Origin: Candidatus Pacearchaeota archaeon
GTDB lineage: Archaea; Nanobdellota; Nanobdellia; Pacearchaeales; GW2011-AR1
DNA: 32,555 nt
NCBI GenBank assembly: GCA_002686355.1
Contig: NZBV01000022.1
Location: 1-32,555 of the forward strand
Reading direction: 5' to 3'
Shown: positions 22,802-30,086 of the stretch, one piece after another
Layout: every line of letters begins with the position of its first letter
How positions within the stretch are numbered: position 1 is the first letter of the stretch
Notes under the pieces: generated by a model
Told to the model about the DNA's origin: nothing
Databases searched by the model: none
What the model saw: only the letters and a program-made list of their open reading frames with translations
Position numbers and translations under genes: made by a program

Positions 22802-24058
22802 TTAACACCATTCATTTAATGCTTCTTCTAACTCAACATGTGTCCTTGCATACTCTTTCAAACTCTTTTTTTTCAACACAGCATCAACGGCTTGCCTCAT
22901 TGCAATTGCTCCTGCCTGTGTTCCAAACGGATGTCCGTGAATCCCTCCTCCTGCCTGAATAACTAAATCTTTTCCCAAATGTTTGATCAAGAAAGGGACG
23001 TGGCCGGGATGAAGCCCGCCCGACGACACAGGCATAACTGGTTTGATATTTCTCCAGTCTTGCGTTAACATCTTTTCTGTTTTCTTAACTTTCATTCTTG
23101 AGATATCTTCCTTGATTTCTCTTATGTCTTTTATTTTCCCTTCGAGTTTTCCAATGCCTGTTCCAATATGAATCTGGTCAACACCAATTAATCTCGCAAA
23201 GTCTGCAATAACTTTCATGCTCATTCCATGCTCGGGATTTCTGTCAAAAGCCGCATGCATTGCCCGATGCGCGTGAATTGCAAGTTTAAAATTAGCCTCA
23301 CGAAGAGTCTGAATAGCAGCCCAGCCAGAAGTTAGAATATCAACCATTATATATTTGCTCCCCATTTTCTCAGCCAGTTGTGCGCGTTTTAACATCTCTT
23401 TTGTCTCAGCAGTAGCATTAACCAAATAAACTTTTTTTTCTCCTGTTTCTTTCTCAGTTTTGTCGGCCATTTCCAAAGTCTTGGCTAATCTCTTTTCAAA
23501 AACATTAAATTTTTGCGATGCTAAATTTTCGTCATCTTTTACAATGTCACAACCCCCTTTCCATGATTCATAAGCAGACTCAGCATGATGCTTTGGGTTC
23601 AGCCCAAGTTTTGGTTTGATGATTGTACCAATAAACGGACGGTTCTTAACTTTCAACAGTCTTCTGACACCTTTAATTCCATACCTCGGGCCTTTGAATT
23701 TTCCCAAAATCTTTGTAGGAAAACTAATGTCTTCAAGTCTTATTGATTTAACAGCTTTCATACCAAAAATATTTCCGGCAATTGACGACAAGATATTTGG
23801 GATATTATCTTTTTCAAAAAGTTCCGAGGGATAGGCAATTTTTATCCAGCCATTTCTCTTTATTGAAAAAACTTTTGCTTTCAGTTTTTCAACATAATCC
23901 CTCTCTTTTATTTTTGTCCATGTTCCAACACTTGATTCAAGTGCAACAGTGTTTGCAGCTTTTTCAAGAGAAATGCGATTAGGAACAATTTTAAACAAAC
24001 AAACCAAATCATCCCGCGGTTTGTATTTTAAGTTTATGAAATCAAGCCTCTTTTTCAT
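22802..24058 (-). CDS. rbcL: Form III ribulose-bisphosphate carboxylase large chain
   Basis: 418 residues, typical for archaeal form III. All catalytic positions are present: E41 (VALESSVGTW), N96 (AGNIFGM), K148 and K150 (GTIIKPKLGL), the carbamylated K174 with D176/E177 (GGCDIVKDDENLAS), H262/H264/R265 (HAHRAMH), K304 in flexible loop 6 (GIGKLEGK), S345-G348 (PVSSGG) and GGG at 370-372. So it should be active. In archaea this enzyme works in the AMP pathway, converting ribulose-1,5-bisphosphate from nucleoside salvage plus CO2 into 3-phosphoglycerate. The partners (AMP phosphorylase, ribose-1,5-bisphosphate isomerase) are not in this window. First gene of the operon; TATA-like box at 24079-24087. 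Confidence 0.97.
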   Translation of the reverse strand: MKKRLDFINLKYKPRDDLVCLFKIVPNRISLEKAANTVALESSVGTWTKIKERDYVEKLKAKVFSIKRNGWIKIAYPSELFEKDNIPNILSSIAGNIFGMKAVKSIRLEDISFPTKILGKFKGPRYGIKGVRRLLKVKNRPFIGTIIKPKLGLNPKHHAESAYESWKGGCDIVKDDENLASQKFNVFEKRLAKTLEMADKTEKETGEKKVYLVNATAETKEMLKRAQLAEKMGSKYIMVDILTSGWAAIQTLREANFKLAIHAHRAMHAAFDRNPEHGMSMKVIADFARLIGVDQIHIGTGIGKLEGKIKDIREIKEDISRMKVKKTEKMLTQDWRNIKPVMPVSSGGLHPGHVPFLIKHLGKDLVIQAGGGIHGHPFGTQAGAIAMRQAVDAVLKKKSLKEYARTHVELEEALNEWC

Positions 24059-24078
24059 AACAAGAATAAAAAAGTTTA

Positions 24079-24087
24079 GCTTATAAG
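24079..24087 (-). promoter_or_regulatory. TATA-like box of the RuBisCO operon
   Basis: CTTATAAGC is centred 25 bp upstream of the ATG at 24058. Confidence 0.5.
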
Positions 24088-24110
24088 TTTTTTCAAAAAA
24101 TTAAACAGAC

Positions 24111-24443
24111 TTAGTTATACCCTTTTGTGGTACTAATACATGTCTTTTGGCTTGAATGCACAACTCCTTTTTCATCAATATACCATGTTCTTCCGTTTGG
24201 GTTTTCCATAGGACCAAGAATTTCCCTAGCTGGTTTAGAATACATTTGTGTTAATTCTTCTACACCTGAAATTATCCCAAAAACTCTTTCCCAATTTTCT
24301 TCTCGAATATATCTATCAAATAAACTATTTAATTCTTTTACTGATTTATCATAGTCTTTGCTAGAGAGAGAACCCTTTTTTGTTTGAAGTTTTTTAATTT
24401 GTCTATCAATTTTTTTGAATTTTTCATCTAAACTTTTTGTCAT
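24111..24443 (-). CDS. Orphan soluble protein
   Basis: 110 residues with no signal or membrane helix. The first 45 residues are Lys-rich and coiled-coil-like (KFKKIDRQIKKLQTKKGSL), a helical middle follows (YIREENWERVFGIISGVEEL), and the end is polar with GRTWYIDEKGVVHSS. A TATA-like box at 24463-24474 sits 26 bp upstream of the ATG, so it looks like a real leaderless gene. I do not recognise a family. Confidence 0.65.
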   Translation of the reverse strand: MTKSLDEKFKKIDRQIKKLQTKKGSLSSKDYDKSVKELNSLFDRYIREENWERVFGIISGVEELTQMYSKPAREILGPMENPNGRTWYIDEKGVVHSSQKTCISTTKGYN

Positions 24444-24491
24444 AAAAATAATGGTAAGTTGAGATTTTTAAATCTTTCTCTTTTGTAATAA

Positions 24492-24656
24492 CTATAGAAT
24501 AGTACTAATCTGATTCAAACAAGCAGGCAAGCCCCCACATTTTTTGTGATGAGCAATACATTCGCAACAAAATCCTTTTCTCTCGCAAGGACAATTACAC
24601 GGACAATTTTTTTAAGTTTTCAGATCTATTAGAGTAATCTTATTTGGGCATTTCAA
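24492..24656 (-). pseudogene. Cys-rich zinc mini-protein (DUF6485-like) interrupted by one stop
   Basis: A 54-codon frame from a TTG that overlaps the cysS stop (TTGA) to a TAG at 24492-24494. It reads LKCPNKITLIDLKT, then TAA (24612-24614), then KNCPCNCPCERKGFCCECIA and onward to GGLPACLNQI. The second part has the Cys pattern and the LPAC ending I associate with DUF6485-type mini-proteins, and the first part has the CPNK start seen in that family. Frame is kept on both sides of the single TAA, so this looks like a fresh nonsense mutation, a sequencing error, or less likely recoding. Too short to appear as an ordinary ORF. Confidence 0.6.
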
Positions 24657-26044
24657 ACCAACCTCACTTTACTCCCCTCGCCAACATCCTCAACTGAAAA
24701 ACCTTTCTGTTTAATTTTCTTTCTCAAATTATCTGCTTGTGCCCAGTCTTTTTTCCGTCGGCAATTTTCCCTTTCTTTAACAAGTTTCTTAACATCTGCA
24801 GGAATTTTAATCTTATCCTCTTTATCTAAACCCAAACCAAACACCTTGTCAAATTCCAGGGCCAATCTATATTTTTCAGAATTATTCAACCTATCCTCTC
24901 TTAAAATTTCCCATAGATACGACAGCGCCCTGGGGGTGTTAAGATCATCATTAACAAATTCTGTAAATTGTTTTTTTGCCATCTCCAAATTTCTTTTATT
25001 TGTTTTGCCAGAACCATTCTTCAATTCAGAGAGAATATTCTTTAATCTTTTAAGAGAATTTTTTGCAGCATCTAAGTTTTTTAAATCAAATTCAATTATC
25101 TTTCGATAATGCGTTAGCAAACACAAATATCTAAAGTCCATCGGAGAATAACCTTTTTCTTCTAAGGTTTCTAGACGAACAATCTGCCCTGTTGATTTTG
25201 ACATTTTCTCTTTAAGTTTAAGATTAAGGAAATCATTGTGCAACCAATATTTTACCCATGGTTTTTTTCCAAAAGCTGTTTCTGATTGAGCAATTTCATT
25301 TATGTGGTGTGGATTCATATTATCTATCCCCCCCGTATGAATATCAAATTGTTTTCCAAGATTTTTTATAGCCATTGCAGAACACTCTAAATGCCAGCCG
25401 GGGAAACCAACTCCCCACGGTGAATCCCACTCCTGTTGCCTCTCTCCTGGTTTTTCTGAAAATTTCCATAAAGCAAAATCTGTTTTATTTTTCTTTTCTT
25501 TAACATCAATTCTCTTCCCTTCTTGCAAACCTTCTTTATCCAACATCACAAGTTTGCCATAATCTTTCAACTTAGAAGTATCAAAATAAATCCCATCAGA
25601 TGTCTCATATGTAAACCCCTTTTTCTCAAGAATCTTAAGAAGCCCAATCTGTTCCTTGATATATTCTGTCGCCCAAGCCCACTTGTCAGGCATCATCACA
25701 TTTAATTTTTCAAGATCTTTTTCAAAATCATTAAAATAATAATGAGTTATCTCCTTCGCTGTTTTGCCCTCTTTTTTTACCGCCTTTTCAATCTTATCCT
25801 CACCAGTATCTGCATCAGAAGTCAAATGCCCAACATCAGTCACATTAATTATATGTTTTACTTTATAATCATTAAACAACAAAGTTCTCACTAAAATATC
25901 TTCAAAAATATACCTTCTCATTCCTCCGATATGTTGGTACCAATAAACAGTAGGGCCACAGCCATAAATCCCAACATGACCTTTCTTAATCGGCTTGAAA
26001 ATTCCCTTTTTCCTTGTTAATGTGTTATAAAGTTTTAAGGTCAT
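24653..26044 (-). CDS. cysS: Cysteinyl-tRNA synthetase
   Basis: 463 residues of class I CysRS. The HIGH-type motif is QHIGG around 37-41 after YGCGPTVY, and KMSKS is at 279-283. Zinc ligands are C29, C220 (WHLECSA), H246 and E249 (NPHHINEI). The helical anticodon domain ends the protein. Charges tRNA-Cys. The start has a TATA-like element (about 26064-26075). The mini-gene remnant follows its stop with a 2-bp overlap. Confidence 0.97.
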   Translation of the reverse strand: MTLKLYNTLTRKKGIFKPIKKGHVGIYGCGPTVYWYQHIGGMRRYIFEDILVRTLLFNDYKVKHIINVTDVGHLTSDADTGEDKIEKAVKKEGKTAKEITHYYFNDFEKDLEKLNVMMPDKWAWATEYIKEQIGLLKILEKKGFTYETSDGIYFDTSKLKDYGKLVMLDKEGLQEGKRIDVKEKKNKTDFALWKFSEKPGERQQEWDSPWGVGFPGWHLECSAMAIKNLGKQFDIHTGGIDNMNPHHINEIAQSETAFGKKPWVKYWLHNDFLNLKLKEKMSKSTGQIVRLETLEEKGYSPMDFRYLCLLTHYRKIIEFDLKNLDAAKNSLKRLKNILSELKNGSGKTNKRNLEMAKKQFTEFVNDDLNTPRALSYLWEILREDRLNNSEKYRLALEFDKVFGLGLDKEDKIKIPADVKKLVKERENCRRKKDWAQADNLRKKIKQKGFSVEDVGEGSKVRLV

Positions 26045-26081
26045 ATTTAATTCAGTAAAAAGAACTTTAAAAAATTAAGTT

Positions 26082-26639
26082 TTATTCACTCTTAATCGTA
26101 ACATAAACATCAATGCTAGAACCATAAAGTTGGGTTCCTTTTTCCATGTTTATTGAGTAAACTATTTTACAGGGAGGAGTTGTTTCAGGGATATCAAATT
26201 TAACAAAAATAGGATCATCCATGATACTTCCTGCAGGAATGACAATGTTGTTCCTTTTTTTGTTAAGGGCAATAAGATCCTCTGCTTTTGCTAATTGTAT
26301 GTTACAATTCGTTTCCTCTGCAGTTATATCATAAGAAAATTTGCCATCTTCATTTCCAACATTCCTAACTGACAGACCAAAACCTCTGTTCTCCTCCCCT
26401 TTTTTTATTTCAACTTCCCTTGTAGGAGGATAAATCACAATTTTTTTATTTTCATTTTCTGAGAATAATTTTTCTATCTCAGATTTTACCGCAGTATCAA
26501 TGCCTTCTATATTTTCAACAGAACTTTTGAAAATTGTTCGAATTAGAATCAGGCCCAAAACTAGAACAGTCATAAGAAGAACTATCGTAACAATTGTTCC
26601 CACACTCATCTCCATTGCTGCATGCTTGTTTTTTGCCAT
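26082..26639 (-). CDS. Pilin-like secreted/anchored protein
   Basis: 185 residues. A short basic N-terminus (MAKNKHAAMEMS) precedes a hydrophobic helix at 13-33, followed by a soluble region with beta-rich stretches (RGFGLSVRNVGNEDGKFSYD, FVKFDIPETTPPCKIVYS). The layout resembles archaeal pilin-like proteins, with E10 in a place reminiscent of the conserved Glu near the pilin N-terminus. No clear KG/RG cleavage site is present, so a simple N-terminal anchor is an alternative. One base separates it from the DUF4190-like gene upstream (TAAGATG), which makes a two-gene operon. Confidence 0.7.
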   Translation of the reverse strand: MAKNKHAAMEMSVGTIVTIVLLMTVLVLGLILIRTIFKSSVENIEGIDTAVKSEIEKLFSENENKKIVIYPPTREVEIKKGEENRGFGLSVRNVGNEDGKFSYDITAEETNCNIQLAKAEDLIALNKKRNNIVIPAGSIMDDPIFVKFDIPETTPPCKIVYSINMEKGTQLYGSSIDVYVTIKSE

Positions 26640-26640
26640 C

Positions 26641-26931
26641 TTATCGAATTGGAAAATTTCCTAAATTGATTCCTTTTGTCGCGAAATAGTAAGTTATTGC
26701 TATTGACAAAATAAAGAAGATTATGCTTAGGATTATCCCAATCTTGCTTAACCTTTTTGCTTTTTTTGATAATGCATTCTCCTGTTTTCCACATTGGATG
26801 ATACCGATTATCCCAAAGACAATTCCCATAATTGGCTGAAAAAATGCCATAACAATGCTTATTATTCCAAAGACATAACCAATCATTCCAGAATCTTTTT
26901 TTACTCCTTCTCCCCCGCTTTTTTTATCCAT
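26641..26931 (-). CDS. DUF4190-like small membrane protein
   Basis: 96 residues from the ATG at 26931; the TTG two codons earlier is discarded. A hydrophilic N-terminus leads to a hydrophobic pair at about 15-47 with GYVFGIISIVMAFFQPIMG and FGIIGIIQCGK, then SKKAKRLSKIGIILSIIFFI and a helix at 63-83. This GxxxGIIS...LSKKAK...GIILSIIF pattern is typical of DUF4190-type proteins, whose function is not established. A TATA-like box at 26953-26961 lies 26 bp upstream. It leads the operon with the pilin-like gene. Confidence 0.78.
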   Translation of the reverse strand: MDKKSGGEGVKKDSGMIGYVFGIISIVMAFFQPIMGIVFGIIGIIQCGKQENALSKKAKRLSKIGIILSIIFFILSIAITYYFATKGINLGNFPIR

Positions 26932-27055
26932 ATTCAAATTAACAAATTTGTTTTTATAAAGTTTTGCAAAATGGGGCCCGAGGTTTGGGGCTTTATTCCG
27001 TTCATCCTGCAGTCCGGACTTGCGTTAGAAACACGAACCAAGGTTTCCATTTAAA

Positions 27056-27127
27056 TGGGGACGCCGGGATTCGAACCCGGGACACCATGATCTTCAGTCA
27101 TGTGCTCTCCCACTGAGCTACGTCCCC
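27056..27127 (-). tRNA. tRNA-Phe (GAA)
   Basis: 72 nt cloverleaf: acceptor GGGGACG/CGTCCCC, D-arm GCTC...GAGC, anticodon stem CATGA/TCATG with loop CTGAAGA (anticodon GAA), T-arm CCGGG-TTCGAAT-CCCGG, discriminator A. CCA is not encoded, so it must be added. A TATA-like box (27151-27161) lies 28 bp upstream of the 5' end. Confidence 0.97.
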
Positions 27128-27150
27128 GATGGAGAATAGAATTATGAGAG

Positions 27151-27161
27151 TTTTTTAAATG
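27151..27161 (-). promoter_or_regulatory. TATA-like box of tRNA-Phe
   Basis: CATTTAAAAAA is centred about 28 bp upstream of the tRNA 5' end at 27127. Confidence 0.45.
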
Positions 27162-27296
27162 TTTAGAATTAATAAACCATATGATTTCCGTCGAGTGCTC
27201 GGGGAGAAATCGCTTCGCAGGAACAGGAAGGGAAGAAATGTGCGAGCGATTTCGCGAGAGAGGCTTATAACCAAGGCGAGTGAGAGCGAGATTTTA

Positions 27297-27315
27297 GGAA
27301 ACCTAAGCGGTTTCC
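27297..27315 (-). terminator. Perfect hairpin behind RNase P RNA
   Basis: GGAAACC-GCTTA-GGTTTCC forms a 7-bp stem just past the P1 helix of RNase P RNA. It could be a 3' end or processing signal. No U-tract follows, so simple termination is uncertain. Confidence 0.4.
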
Positions 27316-27318
27316 TTC

Positions 27319-27632
27319 ATAAGTCAGGAATAGGCCAGATTCTGTCGAACTTCGTAATCGAACAGTTCGTGTGGACATTCAACTTAGCGTCTCAAAGACT
27401 TGCACCAGTAAGGATGGCCGTTTCATCAAATCCAACAAATCAGGACTCCACGCATGTTTCATTGTTCATTGCTGGCTGTGCCGTTTCTGTTCCAGAGCCA
27501 TGCCTCGCGACATCCAGGTTTTCACTTGGTAACCTTTGATAGTGTCCGGACCTTCCTCAGAATTCGATATTGTTATATCTCAATATCTGCTCAATCAAGA
27601 GCCGAATTCCGAAGTCAACTACCTGACTTACA
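27319..27632 (-). ncRNA. rnpB: RNase P RNA
   Basis: About 314 nt. The conserved CR-I segment GAGGAAGGTCCGGACACT (minus strand, near 27541-27558) and CR-V ACAGAATCTGGCCTATT (near 27329-27345) are both present. The ends pair as P1: AAGTCAGG near 27629 with CCTGACTT at 27321-27328. GAAACGGC and a central GC-rich region lie between. It is the catalytic RNA that matures tRNA 5' ends. A TATA-like box at 27652-27660 lies about 25 bp before the predicted 5' end. The ends are estimated to within about 5 nt. Confidence 0.92.
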
Positions 27633-27651
27633 AAAATGATTAATATTGAGG

Positions 27652-27660
27652 GTATTTAAG
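27652..27660 (-). promoter_or_regulatory. TATA-like box of rnpB
   Basis: CTTAAATAC is centred about 25 bp upstream of the RNase P RNA 5' end deduced from P1. It lies only 13 bp from the left end of the IS remnant. Confidence 0.5.
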
Positions 27661-27672
27661 TCTTACTCTTCA

Positions 27673-27687
27673 GATTTTGGTGAAACC
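27673..27687 (+). repeat. Left terminal inverted repeat of IS remnant
   Basis: GATTTTGGTGAAACC, one mismatch against the inverted right end GACTTTGGTGAAACC. Confidence 0.85.
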
Positions 27688-27737
27688 ATTATGAAGTAAG
27701 GCAACCATCTTATTTCAAGTAAAACAAGGTGGCTAAA

Positions 27738-28445
27738 ATGAAAAAGAAATCTGAATTTAAAACTTTTCTGGTTTCAGCCAGAAAACTGATAAATAAATTT
27801 TCGAGATTCAGCGTCGAGGCTAGAAAATTTTAAAATTAAAGTCTGTACTAAATCACTCAACTCTTGCGAAAATTCACAAGAGAACAATGCAAAAATCCTT
27901 GGTGGATTTTTCGCAAAAAACCTATTAATGCATCTGTAATTGACTCCTATGGGTTATCATTATGCAAATATCTGAAATCGCCAAGATAAACGAAAATGTC
28001 GCTGGTATTCAAATGCAAGTATTGCGATTGATGCAGATTTGCTATGCATTCTTTCACAAAAAATAAGGCTGGGACCAAGAAATGATGATGTTGATTTTGG
28101 GACAGTTATGAAGGGGGTAAATGTGAATTTGTCGTTGCTGATAGAAGATATGATCCTAAAAGAATAGAAGATTTGATTTAAGAAATATGCGGGCTTATCA
28201 CATATTCTTAGGAGAAAGTTTTCAGAAATAACTTATGAAAAATTAGGAGTTGGATTAAAATTCGATGAAAAATTTATCATCAGTGAAGCAAGGTTGAAAC
28301 TATGTTTTCAGTCATCAAAAGAAAATACGAAAGTTTTGTTCTGAGCAAATCTTTTGAAACTCAGAAAAAAGAATTGTTGTTTAGAATGATTGTAGATAAT
28401 ATTAATGTTGATAGAAAAATAATCCTATCAACTTTGAGGTTATAG
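27738..28445 (+). pseudogene. DDE transposase pseudogene
   Basis: Fragments in different frames: an N-terminal ORF from the ATG at 27738 (31 codons, basic); SNASIAIDADLLCILSQKIR and LGPRNDDVDF at 28009-28164; CEFVVADRRYDPKRIEDLI in another frame near 28121-28180; and KIYHQ-stop-SKVETMFSVIKRKYESFV, then QKKELLFRMIVDNINVD, ending with TAG at 28443-28445. The VADxxYD and YHQxSxVETxFSVIKRK patterns are typical of IS4/IS5-type DDE transposases. The TGA at 28284 sits where Arg (CGA) is expected. Not functional. Confidence 0.85.
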
Positions 28446-28460
28446 GGTTTCACCAAAGTC
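28446..28460 (+). repeat. Right terminal inverted repeat of IS remnant
   Basis: GGTTTCACCAAAGTC, starting one base after the transposase stop codon. Confidence 0.85.
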
Positions 28461-28520
28461 ATTATTCAAAAATTTTAAAAACTCTAGAAACTTTTAATTA
28501 CTAATAAAAAAAAGGTAAGA

Positions 28521-29030
28521 ATGAGTTCTATTAAACAGCGAAGAGTTGCTAAGAAAAACATAAAAAAAGCACAGAAGAAATGGAAGTCAATGTCTTCTCG
28601 TCAGAGAGCTTTGGCTCAGCCACAGGGGCGTGCAAGAAAAAAACCAGGAACAACTGGAAAAGGAAAATTTTATCGAATTATTGTCCGCCCAAAATCAGAA
28701 TTTGTTTCTTTTAGAAACCAGGACATTGGAAAAAAAGGTCATTTACAAAGACTTGCAGGAAGAAGAAGTTCTGGAAGCTGGGCAACTCATTCATGGTTGA
28801 TTGCAAAAACAGATGCAGAAATGAAAAACAAAACTCTAATCGGAAAAACAAAAGATGCAAGGACTCTTTTATCCAAGTTAAGAACAAAACCAAAAAGAAT
28901 TCGCGGAGATATTTTTGAGGCAAAAGATAGAAAGAACATTCCTGAAAGTTCAAAGCCAACTTCTGCAATGAAAAAAGCACAAAGCAAAAATATTCTTAAG
29001 GCGATTGCAGCAAGATGGAAAAAAAGATAA
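28521..29030 (+). CDS. Basic conserved protein of unknown function
   Basis: 169 residues, strongly basic at both ends. The middle forms a compact conserved-looking domain: GKFYRIIVRPKSEFVSFRNQ, DIGKKGHLQRLAGRRSSGSW, then HSWLIAKTDAEM and a stretch ending KRIRGDIFEAKDRKNIPE. The N-terminus (RRVAKKNIKKAQKKWKSM) and C-terminus (AMKKAQSKNILKAIAARWKK) look like mirrored basic helices, as in nucleic-acid binders. I believe related proteins occur in other archaea and small genomes but cannot name a function. GGTAAG just before the ATG may act as a weak ribosome-binding site. It lies 60 bp from the IS remnant, and its expected TATA-like element (AATTTTAAAA) is between the two. Confidence 0.8.
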   Translation: MSSIKQRRVAKKNIKKAQKKWKSMSSRQRALAQPQGRARKKPGTTGKGKFYRIIVRPKSEFVSFRNQDIGKKGHLQRLAGRRSSGSWATHSWLIAKTDAEMKNKTLIGKTKDARTLLSKLRTKPKRIRGDIFEAKDRKNIPESSKPTSAMKKAQSKNILKAIAARWKKR

Positions 29031-29113
29031 ATCCAAAGGCCCTGATTTTTTCTTTATTAATAGTTTATGTAGCTGCATTTGCAGGAGTTTTGAACTGGAT
29101 GATTGCTTTTTAG
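29015..29113 (+). CDS. Possible 32-residue single-helix membrane protein
   Basis: The ORF starts inside the end of the previous gene (16 bp overlap) and encodes MEKKINPK, one hydrophobic helix (ALIFSLLIVYVAAFAGVL) and NWMIAF. The start resembles the first helix of TspO/MBR proteins, so it might be a stub of a longer membrane gene. It could equally be a genuine mini-protein translated from the overlap. Too short for certainty. Confidence 0.35.
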   Translation: MEKKINPKALIFSLLIVYVAAFAGVLNWMIAF

Positions 29114-29147
29114 AAAACCTTAAAAACAAAATTTTTCTCCAATTGTT

Positions 29148-29696
29148 ATGAAAAAGAAACATTTAATTTCTCCTCCAAAAGCAATTCACCTGGATAATCC
29201 TGTAAGGGGTTTTATTCAAAATCCTCAGAGAATACTAAAAAATTATGTCCAGAAAGGGATGGTTGTTCTTGACATTGGTTGTGGCCCTGGTTGGTTTTCA
29301 TATGGTATGGCTAAATTAGTTGGCCCGAAAGGAAAAGTAATTGCAGCAGACACACAACAGAAAATGCTCGACAAGTTAAAGAATAAGATTAAAGGACTCG
29401 AAGCAGAAAAAATTATCCACACTCATAAATCTGAAAAAAATAAATTTGACCTGAACGAGAAATTTGATTTTATACTTGTATTTTATGTTATGCATGAAGT
29501 GGAAAACAAAAAAGGTTTTATCAAGGGATTAAAACGCCTGATGAAGAAAGATACAAAGGTGTTAGTTACAGAGCCTTTGTTCCATGTTTCAAAAAATGAT
29601 TTTGAAAAAACTTTAGCAATGGCAGAAGAAGCAGGATTTAAAATTCTGTCCAGACCAAAAATTACTCTAAGCAGGGTTGCGCTATTATCCCGTTAA
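29148..29696 (+). CDS. Class I SAM-dependent methyltransferase
   Basis: 182 residues. SAM-binding motif I is VVLDIGCGPGWFS at 39-51, followed by VIAADTQQKML (motif II) and FDFILVFYVMHEVENKKGFI (motif IV region). The Rossmann core is complete and the C-terminal part is short. The family matches generic small-molecule or arsenite-type methyltransferases, but no residue pattern fixes the substrate. TATA-like CCTTAAAAAC lies about 26 bp before the ATG. Confidence 0.9.
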   Translation: MKKKHLISPPKAIHLDNPVRGFIQNPQRILKNYVQKGMVVLDIGCGPGWFSYGMAKLVGPKGKVIAADTQQKMLDKLKNKIKGLEAEKIIHTHKSEKNKFDLNEKFDFILVFYVMHEVENKKGFIKGLKRLMKKDTKVLVTEPLFHVSKNDFEKTLAMAEEAGFKILSRPKITLSRVALLSR

Positions 29697-29723
29697 TTTT
29701 AAAAACAATTTTCTTTTTGTAAA

Positions 29724-30086
29724 ATGATGGATGTTCAAATCTGGCTTTTAATTCTAGTCGCAGTAATGATTGTAATCCTTGCTGTATTGGCAATTTTCAC
29801 AACTCGTAGAAGAAAGAGACCAATAGACTATTGCAGTTTTTTCATAATGGGGGTTATCTGGTTCGCAGTAGGAATACTTTTTAAGAATTATATACTTTTT
29901 ACAGTTGGCTTAATCTTCACAATCGTTGGTTTAGTCCATAAAAAAAACTGGAAAAAGAACAGATTGCGCTGGTCTGATTTAGATAAAAAAGAAAAAAAAT
30001 GGAGGATTATTCTAATGATTGCTCTTGGAGGGATATTACTTATAGGCGCTCTTGCTTTATTCTTGGTTAGTAAAAGAATAATCTGA
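29724..30086 (+). CDS. Four-helix membrane protein
   Basis: 120 residues with hydrophobic helices at about 5-26, 37-52, 56-71 and 93-114, and positive loops (TTRRRKRP, HKKNWKKNRLRW). No recognised family or motif. It starts 27 bp after the methyltransferase gene and may share its transcript. Its last 30 bp overlap tail-to-tail with the convergent surface-protein gene at 30057-30968. Confidence 0.7.
   Translation: MMDVQIWLLILVAVMIVILAVLAIFTTRRRKRPIDYCSFFIMGVIWFAVGILFKNYILFTVGLIFTIVGLVHKKNWKKNRLRWSDLDKKEKKWRIILMIALGGILLIGALALFLVSKRII

Larger units (their letters stand above)
27673..28460 (+). mobile_element. Degraded insertion sequence (IS4/IS5-superfamily-like)
   Basis: 788 bp bounded by 15-bp terminal inverted repeats that differ at one position. 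Inside is a + strand transposase gene broken by stops and frameshifts whose last codon touches the right repeat. No matching target duplication is visible next to the repeats, as expected for an old insertion. It lies between rnpB (13 bp from its TATA-like box) and the gene at 28521. Confidence 0.85.

Noticed and set aside
27159..27639. Open frames on the plus strand of the RNA gene region
   Set aside because: They lie over RNase P RNA and the GC-rich island and show no protein-like composition.
28521..29030. First impression of ribosomal protein L19e from the basic N-terminus
   Set aside because: The core (YRIIVRPKSEF, GHLQRLAGRRSSGSW) does not fit L19e; kept as an unknown basic protein.
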